In this document: positions 1 through 12,000 of the stretch, one piece after another | Layout of the letters: each line of letters opens with the position of its first letter | Numbering within the stretch: the stretch's first letter is position 1 | DNA from: Wurfbainia villosa | Lineage: Eukaryota > Streptophyta > Magnoliopsida > Zingiberales > Zingiberaceae | DNA length: 64,000 bases | Direction of reading: 5' to 3' | Assembly: GCA_025175895.1 (NCBI GenBank) | Contig: CM046001.1 | Span: forward strand, 27,662,314 to 27,726,313 | The notes under the pieces: generated by a model | What the model was told of the DNA's origin: nothing | Seen by the model: only the letters and a program-made list of their open reading frames with translations | The model's database searches: none | Position numbers and translations under genes: made by a program

Positions 1-961
1 ATTCATAATTAACTCATTAATTATGAATAGATCATGAGTAGTACCTAGAAGTACATCATGACTCCCAATTGATCGAACAATCCAAGTCGACTTCAGACTA
101 TTTCTGAATCCTTCAGCAGCTTCAAATATTTGTGTCATGTTCCTTTCACTCATTCTATACCCACTTGGCTTAGGACTTGGTCTATATGTTCGTCCCTATT
201 AGGTTAACTATGTTACACCTAGCCCAATTTAGTTTCCTTGTCCTGTGGATTTAAGTTACTCTTTACACTTGTTCAAGAAGATCATTCTTCTTGACATGTG
301 TGCTTTGGCTAAAGACTTCTGAGTAACAATCCTGACAAAAGACCTAGGGTATACATCTCCTTTAAAAGAGTAGTGAATCCTCTATGGGATATTTAAATAT
401 CTTCAATCAATTTGACTTATACCAAATCAACTCGGAATGACACCTCCTAAGGAGATGGTTGCAAAGCGGTCAAAGTATAAGTCGACATGACCAAGATGAC
501 TTGAATACCTCAAGTCTAAGGAAGCTTACACTCAAGCTGCAATAAAACTTCATCAACATATAGAACCATATGAAGTTTCATGGCAAGTCAATCCAATGAA
601 CTAGTTACCCTAATTAGCATCCGCATATTCACTCTTAACATCCCTATGTTTCCATTTAGTGATCGTCGAATGCTTGGTTAAATCAAGAAGTATAACATGT
701 GTTAATCTCACAGAATTAATAATGTCCAATCTCATCAATTCATCGACTAAGGATTGTTTCAATACTTACATAAGTACACATGATGAGATACTTACTAATT
801 GTGATTCAATCACAATATCTCCCATGTTATGCATCGTATTGTGGACTTCAGTAAATGGATTTAAGATCAAATCACATACACAACAAATGCAACATCCAAA
901 TAGTGAATTTATTAAAAAAACATCTAAGGCGATTATCTTAGGACATCTCTCAAATCTAACA
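1..961 (-). mobile_element. LTR fragment of copia family A, cut by the window edge
   Basis: This stretch matches, almost line by line, the sequence at 40810-41314 plus 43152-43608, and the reverse complement of the solo LTR at 26235-28423. In the 40-43 kb copy those two blocks are separated by a later insertion; here they are continuous. The right end (ctaaca at 956-961) is the start of the LTR when read on the minus strand. The left end lies outside the window, so I cannot tell a solo LTR from the end of an element. The short ORFs inside are LTR sequence, not genes. Confidence 0.75.
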
Positions 962-2349
962 AAACTTAAGTCACCTTGATACGTATTCAGGATGAGGTAA
1001 TGTGTGACATGACCGACATGGACGTTATTACATCTATGTTTCTTGTAAGTAGCTAAGTTTGAGATCTCAGATATCACCTGTGATTTATGATATTGCCTTT
1101 GAAGTACTCTATCGGAGATCTTTGGGCAGATCTTATGTGTAGACTAAGTTTCATACTTGCACAATATTAGAAAAATTTGACATATACCCTTTTGAGAGAT
1201 AGGGGAATAACATTATGGTACGTGTTTCATACCACATGTGATAAGATGACTAAGGATAGTGGGTGATATATTACTTGAGATAGTAACTTGATATCCCCAA
1301 ACCCAACTATGCGAAATCTGAGATCCTCTCAGAGGGATTTCTTATGGCCTTATGACTTTCACCTGTTTCTTAAGGTCCTGATTCATGTTTGCTACTTTAG
1401 TCTATTTATCGATGACCCGGAAGATAAACTAAGATCTGAGAGACAAATCTAGGAAAATAGTTAGTTGAGACTGATATATTCGAATTTGGAAAAAGAAAGA
1501 TCAATTGGCAATGCATCATTATCTTATATTCACCAACTAGTCTTTTATGTTCATCCATGTAGGGATTAAACATATTAATGAATATAATGTCGAATGAAAT
1601 CTAGAGATTACTTTCAATGAAGAAGTAGCTCGATGAATATAATTAGTCTTGGATCTTGGGTGCAATGAAATTTTGTATCTTATGATATAATGATGACCAC
1701 TCGATCATCCTAACAAGTGTATTAAGTAGTTTTTTATTTGCAGGTGTACTCGCAAATCGCATGACATCCAAACCTATATGAAAGCCTAGTAGGATGATGT
1801 GATGGGCCACATGAATTATGATCTAATGACGGAAGTAATATGCCCTCGTGTGCAAGTGAGAGATATTGATAACTACCCATGTTGGGGCATCCAAAATAAG
1901 ATAATGGGGGCACCCATTATCCCATGACTCCATGATCTCATGACCCATTAGCACATATTCAAGTAACCTCCTCTAAAGATAACACTTCTTGTGAGAAGGT
2001 TTATGATGAAGAGAGGAAGGTGAAAGAAACGCGAAGAGAGGGTGTACAATGGACTCTCATCTTGTTGTGAAGAACAAGAGAGTCATTGTCACACAAGCAT
2101 CGACTAAAGGGTCAAGACGTTGTGGTGGTAGTTCAATATACATGACTATTATCCCGATTGCGACTTTTATTCGTGATCCGAGTTCGCAATTTTTAGAGCT
2201 TTCGGAATCATCGATTAAGGTATACTATTTATTATTCCGCAAGTTTCTTTCATCTTCCGACATATATAAATCCATTTAATTACCTACTCTTTCATTCATC
2301 CTTTTGGCTTACCCATCCAAACAAATAGGCCATTTAGTGAATAGGCTTT
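962..2349. other. intergenic sequence without a recognised gene
   Basis: No ORF with family resemblance was seen. The part from about 1960 to 2280 (repeated short ag-rich runs, then a bit ending in ttattattccgc) has the feel of an LTR leader in plus orientation, but I found no matching partner or target duplication. It is left unassigned. Confidence 0.3.
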
Positions 2350-2703
2350 GATATAAATTTAATTGAAATTGACAAGAGCTAGAGAACAACAACATTTCAT
2401 TAAGCAAACTAGATCATCTTGGCTTGTTAACAATATTTTGACTTCCCTCAATTTTAGCTTGTGCATAATAAATTCTTAGAAAGCTCTTCATATTGGTTCA
2501 AATGATGCTTTCTTCGAGACATAACACCAATTTAACTCAAATATTAACAGCAAAACCCATCGAGAAACAAATCATTCAAAGAACAATTTTGCATTGTCAT
2601 TTCTCTTTAGGGTGAGTTGCAACCAAAGTCAATCTCTGGATGTAAATTCACAACATATCAAACACTAAAGTGGTTTTAGGTGAATTTCTATTTCCTATTG
2701 TTT
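2350..2703 (-). other. presumed 3' UTR of the FPP gene
   Basis: This AT-rich tract follows the TAG stop of the filament-like gene on the minus strand and shows no repeat similarity to the rest of the window. I found no perfect minus-strand AATAAA in it, so the cleavage site is not placed. Confidence 0.3.
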
Positions 2704-3048
2704 CTAACAAGTGGTGCTCCTACTACGAGATAATAATGTTCTAGTAATCGCAGATAAATTAGGGGAAGAAGCAGAAGAAAGCAAAGACACTGAAGAAGAC
2801 TCTACCGATCCTTTCTTGCTGCCATTTGAAAATTTGTAACTTCCTACCTCCAATGGATCATTGCAAAAGAAACCAATGAATGCATTATTACTACCATCAT
2901 GATCTGGAATGCTTACATGGTGTTCTTGCATCTCAGCTTCGAGGATGTCACCATCCAAAGTCGTCAACGATTTCAACTGTCGATTTAGAGAAGCTATCGT
3001 CTTCTGACATTCTTCCAGTTTCTCAGCAGCCACAGCAAGTTCTCTTTT
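2704..3048 (-). CDS. FPP: FPP gene, coding exon 4
   Basis: This exon holds 114 codons plus TAG. The acceptor is ttgtttcag/AAAAGAG, after a 216-nt intron (3264-3049). It continues the coil (KRELAVAAEKLEECQKTIAS), then a non-coil Ser-rich tail ending SRSTTC. The same small conserved end block is usual in FPP proteins. Confidence 0.85.
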   Translation of the reverse strand, partial: KRELAVAAEKLEECQKTIASLNRQLKSLTTLDGDILEAEMQEHHVSIPDHDGSNNAFIGFFCNDPLEVGSYKFSNGSKKGSVESSSVSLLSSASSPNLSAITRTLLSRSRSTTC

Positions 3049-6000
3049 CTGAAACAAAATGAATATGATGAACTTGACTAAGTATGATACTGAAGCTCCA
3101 TTTAATGTTGAATGCCTATTAATGAGAAATTTAAAAGATGAGAAACAGCATTCTGAAGCACTATTGAACTATCACGGTACAAGGGAAAATATTATTTAAT
3201 TACTGAAACATAAGATTTGACAGATTGATGGTGGAGGCAGATCATTGATAGTAAGAAGGTTCACCTGTTTAATCTTCAGTTCTCGATTGGATCTAGAAGT
3301 TCTATAAAGATCAGCTTCTCGGCTAATACTTAAGAATTCACCTTCCAGTTTATGACACTGAGCTGCATATTCTGCAGACAGTGCTCTTTCCTCGTCTACC
3401 CTCCTTTCTAGAAAACTCACCTTATCACTCAGCTTCTGAGCTTCTAAATGCACTGATTTAAGTTGAATTTCCACCGACAGTTTTGCTGCCTCTGCAGCCT
3501 CGATTTTATTAGCAAACTCGTGCACTGACTTGAGATCAAGCTCCAGTTTCATAATTGCTGCCTCTGCAGCTTCTAGGTTAATTGCATATTCTGCAGATAA
3601 TTTAGTCTCCTCGTCAGCTTTCAATTCCCAGAAATTAACCACCTTCTTTATCTTCCCAACTTCTGAATTTGCATAATCAAGCTGAGATTCCAATGCCTTA
3701 ATTGTTGCTTCTAAAGCATTGACTTTTGCTTCTAATTCTGAAGCCAGTGCCCTTCCCTCCTTTAAGTGGCATTCCAACTCTCCAATTTTTTCATTGAGAG
3801 TCCCAACTTCTTGATGAGCTGACTTCAGCTGGGAATCCAATTCCTGTCTAGCAATCTCTACTTTAGCCTGATATTCAGCAGACAGGACTCGGTCAGCCTT
3901 GAGCCTTTCTTCTAACAAAGATACCGCCTCATAAAGCTTTCTATTTTCTAAGTATGCTAACTGTAGCTGAGTCTCGAGTTCCTTCCACATACCCTCCAAA
4001 TCCACAACTGTATTCGCTTTCAATTCATTGGCTAAGTCCGTCTTTCTCTGCATTTCAACTATTTTATTTTCGGCTTCCATAAGCTGATTGCAAGAGACCT
4101 CAAGTTGGCGATGTGATTCTGCCAGATCTATCCTCATTTCTTCTTTCTCATGTTCAAGTTTCTCAACCTTCTCTTCTAACTTAATCAATTTATGGTCCAA
4201 GATTTCATTTTTTATCTGCAAATTGTCGTTAATAACCTGGTAGGACTTGTCTTCCAGCTGGATGATCCCAGAATCAGGCAAGGCAACGAGTCGCTCCATC
4301 TCAAGAAAATCATCCATAAGGTCAATCTCGTCAGAAGCATCAATATTTTTTGAAGTTTGCTTCTCACCCTTAAAATGATCAAGCTCAGCAATTAAAGCAG
4401 ATGCCCATGAATCTGAGCATCCAAGTTCAATATCTACACCAGTCAACCTATCTCCACTATCTGATTGACTATCCGTGAAATATTCCACACCGATTGAGCT
4501 TCCAATTAGTTTGGGATCACTGGTGGATGATAACTTACAATTTATATGGTGTAGTCGATGACATTTGGCTTCAAGTTTGGTGATCTTTATGCTCTCCAAG
4601 TGTTGCTTATTAGCCGTCTCTGCTGCTTTGTTACTTAGCTCTCTCTCTAGTAATAAAACTTGGAGATCTTTGAACAGTGAATGAACTTTGCTCTTCAGAG
4701 CTGTGTTTTCTTTCTCAACAGTTTCAAGTCGTGCCTGAAGTCCATGATCAAGTGCTTTCAATTCAATTTTTGCAGCATCAGGCAGCGGTTTGGTTTCCAC
4801 AAGTTGTTTTTCAAATTCGTGCTTCTCAGTCTTGCATCCCTTATCGATGGCCAAATCATGAACTTTCACCTCTTGGCCCTCACTGAATTGATGAAGTTGG
4901 CTAACACATTCCTTGAGAGCCCTATCAAGTTGGCTAATTCTATCTTCAAGCGAAGTGTTCTTTTCGACTGCAGTTTCAAGCTGCTGCTTGAGTGTTACAA
5001 CCTCAGCTTCAGCTTGTTCCCAGCCTATCAAATTTAAGAGTAGATTAAAATTCGATGTGAGAAATTAATAAATGAGCAGTAGCAAAGAAACAGAAGGCAA
5101 CGTTTAAGAAAGAAAATAAATAAATAAGGCAACCGCTTCCCACCAATCCAAAGAAGGGTTGGACCATATTAGATCTATTGTATACAGTCTTATCCTGTAT
5201 TGTAAGGGTCTAATATTTAATAAGAAGCCTCACAAAAAAATAGTCATGTTGAATCATATGCACGGTTGTATTTCTTAAGTAAAATATATTGGAATTAAAG
5301 AAAATAATAGGAATCTTGCACCGAGCATTATTTTCACGATGCAGTTATACTCATTATTTTTTTTCTTTATTTCTAAACTTCGAGACCAATCAATGATAAA
5401 TAATAGGATAAAACTCATTTAAATATAAATATGGATATAATAAGTAATTCACACAACCGAGTCATATTACCTGAGACAGCTTCTTCTGCAACTTTAGCAT
5501 GCTGCTTGACAAGTTCCTCTTTAGCACTGAAATTGAGAAGAGCAGCCGATAGTTTCTCAGTCAATCTCTTCACAGTTTCATCAACTTGAGAATCACAAGT
5601 GTTGGATGCAACCTCTGGTGATTGTGCATGGCTAGTTGAAGTATCATTTGGAGAAGCCTTCATTGCTTCCTGTTTTACAAAGAACATCCATAATCATTGC
5701 CGAGAATCTTACGATATAGCATTGTTTCAAGTGCCCGTTGGTAAAGGTGAGCACAACCAAAACATTTCATCTTTGCCACCGATAGATACTCATATCACGG
5801 ATTGAGCATCGAGTTGCATTGTTCTTGAGTACAGCTTATATATTATTTGAGCTTCCTTTCTAGTTCATATTTTATTTGTATTATAAAATAACAGATTCTC
5901 CTTGAGACAAAAACAATCACTTCAAAATTTAGAGATACATGAAAAGGAATCATTTGCCTAGATTCCATAATTATAGTAGCAGTCTAGACTATACCTTTAG

Positions 6001-9000
6001 TTACACCGGCAAAATCATATTTAAAAATGAAAAATTCTTAATATTTGCCTTGAAGTAGAAAGATCAAAAGGCGAGACATCTCTACAAGATATCAAGATTT
6101 GTTAAGAGAAGATTCGACATGAGAAAATATGCAATTCCCTGTTTCATGTTATGAACACAAACTATGGTAAAATGTTATCAAACATATGGCTACAGCATGT
6201 GAAAGAACATGTCGGTAAAGGAATATCAAACACTTGAAGGATAATTTCCTTAGGCCACCATGTCATGGTGAAGTTTTTCCCTCTACTATTCGAACAGTTG
6301 GGATTCACAGTTACTGAAAATTGTTGATTGTTGTCTAAAAAAAATTAATATGTAAATGTTATAGTACTAGCCCGACAATTAAATTCAATTAGGGTATAAC
6401 AGTGAAGAAAACAAACATGTAGATCATGACAACTATTGATGATTAACATGGTCGTAAAAACTACATTGTGGAAAATAAAGAGGTTGAATGACAATTTTTT
6501 AAACGAAATAGAAAATTATTTCAATGATCATAGTGATTATAAAGTACTCAGCTATTTTAAAGTCAGATCAAGTCTTATCCACAATGCAAAAAGCTACTGA
6601 GCAAGAGAAGATGGTATAATGGATGTGAACAAACCAACCATAGAAACTGCAGGAGCTGAAAAGATAGACATTGCATGTTATTATATTTTGTTATAGGAAG
6701 AGGTCACCAGATTAATATAATAATATGATTGTACCAAGGTTCAAAAATGTCAAGCCATGCTGAACTAGAGTTTCGGTTTTCAACTAGAACAATATTGTTC
6801 TGATAGTGTGCTAACATTCCGATCTACGGTGTGGTTATGAATTTGAGATGCTAGGAGGAATTTTTAAAGGAAATGGAGAAGAAAAAGAAGATAAGAGCAT
6901 CTCGTAGGAACAATTGGAGAGCTTTTTTACGATCCCCACAATGTCACATCAATACCACATCAAAAGCAAAAAAATCTTTCTTATTTCACTATCAAAAACC
7001 TTCCAACGACTTTTTTTTAGGGTCTCACTCTTTTTTTTTTAATAATTAACCATTGAATAATGACCAAAAATTAGTCGTTACCATTCAACAACATAGTTTT
7101 TTTTATTAATTTAATTTTTTTCAAAAACAAACAAAAGTTAAAATTATTTTATTTTTTTAAAAAATTAATTGAAGGAGCAGCTCCATTTTAGCCCCTATAC
7201 AAAAAAGTTCCCTCCAACTATGGGAGGAGCGTCCTTGTTTTATTTTATTTTTTTACGGGGCATCCACTGTAGATGCCCTAAGAGAACAAATATTTAAGTT
7301 CAAATTTTATATTCAATATGGAAAGATACACTTTTCACATTATATTTATAGATACAAACTATTAAAAAAAATAACATTATCTTAATTCACCTTGATGTGT
7401 AATGTACTATGTTAAAAGATATCAAATGTCAGTATGTCATGATTAGCATAGCAGCTGGAGAGATATTGTCTGTGTTTAATAGTATCAAGTTTCGATAATT
7501 TATCGAAACAATGGCTTCTAGCATGCCTTGGAGATTTCAAACTACAGATTTTACTAATCTATTTGTCATGGGTGATAGTAACCCTAAACATGTCTTACAT
7601 GATACAGGATCAAACATTCAACAAAAGCTACCCTCCCAAAGGCTAAGACATCAAGATACATCTAAGATTTCTAAAAAAGGCAGCTCCAAACAATTCCAAA
7701 CTTCAACCAACGTCATCAAGAAACCATAAAAGATGTTGAATAGTCCCATATAAGAGCATAGCACCCTTTCCAACACGAGTGTCAACAGTATGACAATTGC
7801 AACCAACCATACCCATTCATCCTGCCATTTGGCTGACAACCTTCGAACAAAACATTCTGAATCTGTATGAAAAACACATGTTTATGCTATGATATGAGTC
7901 AGATTCTTGTACAAAGTTTCAAAACTAGTCCTTCAAGCTGCAAGCAAGGAAGAATCGACACACTGTAGATTAAAACATCTAAAATCATCCTCCACCCTCT
8001 CTTGGCAATGGCATGACTATTAAATGCATGCTCCTGTAACTGCTCAAAAGGCATGGAGAAAAAAGTCAAGAAAACCAAGCCATGGACACACTACTCCGAT
8101 AATTCAATGCTGATGGAGAAAAAGTCATACAATTCGCCATGCATAGGAGTGAATGTTTGATCAAGAAAAAGGCATGGAGAAAGAGTCATAAATTTCACAC
8201 GTTTCACCATTCAATGTTAATGGAGAAAAAGTGACACGAGAAGCTGGAAACTAGATTTTTTTTTTCTCAATCCTCTTTCAACGACCAAGAACACCAAGTT
8301 GAAACCCAAGTAAGAAATTGAAAATTTCTAAAAAGGACACTCGAACTTTTAGCTAGCTCAAAGCCTAGTTAGAATTTGCACCAGTATATGAAAAGGACTT
8401 CAAAAAAAATTAGTGCAAAGGCCAACAAAGACAATCAAAGATAAAATGAGGATGCAAAGATTGCATATATTGGAGGCCTTCACCTCCTCAAAAAGCAAGG
8501 TAGAACTCTGCATAACATTCCCTGGAGTATAACATTCCCTTGCCACTCCATAATGAAACTCCAAAATATCCTTTCATGAGAATTCTATGAAGAGAATCAA
8601 TAAAAAGGATAAAGAGATAGAATTTCCTTGTCTCAACCTTTCCAACATGAACACCACACACCAGCCCAACCATTAATGTTCCATCTGTTTCCTTTGGTAG
8701 AAATGAGGGAGTTTTTCACTATTTTACAATTTGGGCAAAAAACTCACCGCTTTCATGTGAAATGGAACCCAAATCCAAACTTCAAAAAGTTTTTTTATTA
8801 ATTATTTATATTTTAATAAATAAAGATTTGAAATTTAAGTTTACCTTCCTTTTTCTTTCCCTACAAGAGTCAAATGGACAATATTTTACTATTTTTTTCC
8901 TATGAACATTTCCTCTATTTTTTCATTCCCTAGCTTTTTCCTTCCTTTGTAGGGAAATCGACAACCAAAGGCCTCTACCGATGAGGTAGCTAGAAATTTA

Positions 9001-12000
9001 TTTTCACGCGGTAAAACATTATGACACAAATAAAAGGTTATTTTTCTCTTTGGATAATAATTAAGGGTGAGCATAGCCTTAAAAAGGTTCAAATTCCTGA
9101 GAAAATTATTGCCAATGTTTTAGTGATCGTATCTCTCATTGGTTGTTGCAAGTATTCTCATTGCTTGTTGATGTTCTTATCCCTCGCCTATTTGACTTGC
9201 CTTACTCATCTTTGCAATCTTGCGGTCCAAACATTGTTGCCTTCACATGCAAACATCCTTTACTCTCCAGTGGGGTCAACTTACCCCCATTGTAGACCAT
9301 ATAGATACATCCTTGTGCTCCATCCCTTCATGAAAGCATTATCTTCCAAAGTAGAGATCCAATATCTTGTAGACTAACTTTACTAATAGATGTTCAAAGC
9401 AATAGGCATGAAGTCACCAACAATACAAGAACTCTCTAGCTTTGGAATGAGAGGAGTGTAGATGTAGTTTTAAGGAATTTAACTAAGTTCAATCCTCCTA
9501 CAATCAATAAAAACCCAAGAGAAGTTGATTTTACTATGTCCTAAGTCCAAAAGAAAAATAACATTTATGTTGGTGCAATAGGCCTCGTGTCAATGTTGAC
9601 CAAACTCGAGTAGGATTTTGATGTTTAACAATGGGTTGACAATGGGTTTGACCATTGTTTGACTATAAGGGTTTGATCATATATTGACCATATGACTAGT
9701 GGATGATTGTGATATCCAAAGTCATATGAGGGATATTATTTGGGAGAGATTGCTACAGCAATCAACCTCGGAAGTCTAAGTTAGGATACTTGGCAAGGAA
9801 AGTCCAAATATAGGTATTTGACAAGGGAAGTACAAGGTAAAGTTTTGGCAACATAAGTCCAAGTGTGTAGTTTTGGCGGTGTAAAGTCCAAGTGAACTTT
9901 GACAATTAGAAAGTCCAATATTGAGTTGGCAAGGAAAGTCCAAGAATGATCTTGGCAAGGGAAAGTCCAAATGGATCTTGGCAAGAAAGTCCAAACATTA
10001 AGGCTTGGCAATGGAAAAGTCCAAGGGTGAGATTCTGACAGCGTAAAGTTTAAGCAAGTGGTCTTAGTAGCATAAGTTCAAATAAACCTTGGCAAAGGAC
10101 CCGACATTGCCGATGAAAGCACCTGAAGGCTAACGTGAAGGATGAAGAGTTGCGGACTCGAGAGATCCGAGAGGCATGAGGCTGAAGGAGGTGACTGTTG
10201 GTGCAATCGGCCTAGGTCATGATTGACCAGACTCGAGTTTAACTCGAACAATATTTTGATGTTCGACAAAACATATGACAATGTGATTGTTATTGAAAGT
10301 ACAAGCATGGGTCTTGGCAATGATAAAGTCCAAGCCATGTATACTTAGCATGGGAAGTCCAAGTCTTGTGTACTTGGCATGGAAAGTCCAAGTCTTGTGT
10401 ACTTGGCATGGAAAGTCCATGTCTTGGGTACAGTCTGCAATCGAAAGTTCAAGCAATGAAGTCTGCATTGGTCCAACGCTGAGTCGCAAGGGAAGTCCAA
10501 GGGTGTGATATTGGCGCAGAAAGTCCAAGCTATAGTCTCGGGCAAAGATAAGTCCAACGTCATACAGAAAGTCCAAGTGTGTCTGGCAAATGTAAGCCTA
10601 AATGTACCTTGGAGGTATAGACTCGGTTAGCATGACAATAGTCGATGGAAGCACATGAAAGCTAACGTATGGATGAATAAGTCATGAATGACTTGAAGGA
10701 ATCCGATAGGTGTGAGGCCGATGGAGGTGACTAGAAGGCTTAGGTCTAGGCTAAGGGTGGTCTAGTAAGTATGAGGGGATCATACTTGGGATAAACTTCA
10801 TGGTTGAGGTTTAGCAATGATCCTTATGACCGGGTCAAGTGTTTCGACACTCGACAATCGAGTCCGACTTTCCCGATTACGACAATCAACTGTCGAGAGT
10901 CGACTATGCGATCGATCGCGGCCGAGTGGCTCGCAATCGACATCATTGAGTAGTCGATTGTTTGAGCACGCGAACGCTACGAAGAGCAATGATCATTGCT
11001 TCGCCACGAGCACAGAAAATTTCGTAGTCGACTGGTTAGTCGACTGACGGAGTAGCAGTCAACTGACGAAGTAGCAGTCGACTGATGAGCTATCCGTTGG
11101 AGTTTTTCTAGAGTGGATTAAGTCGTTGTTTCATAACGACTACAGGAGCAGTCGACTGATGGGTATAGACAGTCGACTGCTAACAAAAATCAGTCCGAGT
11201 TACAGCTTTATAAGGAGCTCAAAGAGGAGGATTTTAGCCATGGTTCTTGGGGCGATTTGAAGGGGAATAGTTAGTGTTTTCCAGTCCTTCAAAGTCATTC
11301 CAAAGCAATTAACAAGCAAGCAATCCAAAGTTCTTTGTGTAAAGCTTTCTTTACTTGTATTTGTATATTGCTTAGTTTACTTGTTGTATTTCGTTGTATT
11401 ACTTTTGTAATCACTTGTACGAGGTTTCTCCACCTCCGGATTATTCCAAGAAGGAGTGTTTTGATTAGTGGTGGTGTGCATCACTAGAGCTCATTTGAGC
11501 TCGCCCCGTAAAATAGGAACCTTAGGTTCCAAACCATGTTATATCACCTTATCGTTTATATTTGTGTGCTTATTGTGTTTTGTTTTTACTATTATATATA
11601 TATATATATATATTCTGCTACGCATAACAAGTTTTGTAGACGAACGTGACGAATTCCATCGAGTAACGCAAAAGCGTTATTCACCCCCTCTAGCGATTAA
11701 TGATTCCTCTACAATTGGTATCAGAGTTAGGAGCTCTTCTATGGACTAACTGCCAAGGAAGCATCGCTAGAGGTTGAAGGAGGAAGATGGAGGAGCCAAG
11801 TCTTAGACTAGGTTGTGACATCAACACTCCATCGCCGTATGAATTTTATGGAATTGTGAGTTTTGACAAATGGAAGAAGAGTATAGAAATTTTACTCATG
11901 ATGAATATCGAAGATTGGTTCATCTTGGTGGAAGGTTTCGAACCCCCTAGGGATAAGAAGGGAAATATTCAAAAATTGAAGAAGTTGACCCAAGAGCAAC

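Noticed and set aside
2049..2279. 76-codon plus-strand ORF near the FPP 3' end
   Set aside because: No family match, no coding-like codon pattern and LTR-leader-like surroundings.
7511..7729. 72-codon ORF in intron 1
   Set aside because: Low similarity to anything recognised, lies in the intron in antisense; no splice or start support.
9776..10576. ORFs with recurring LGLS and WTFHAKYT-like words (also at 18.1, 33.1, 46.3 and 46.8 kb)
   Set aside because: Translations of the aagtccaag minisatellite in LTR U3; they occur in several frames and have no start or context.
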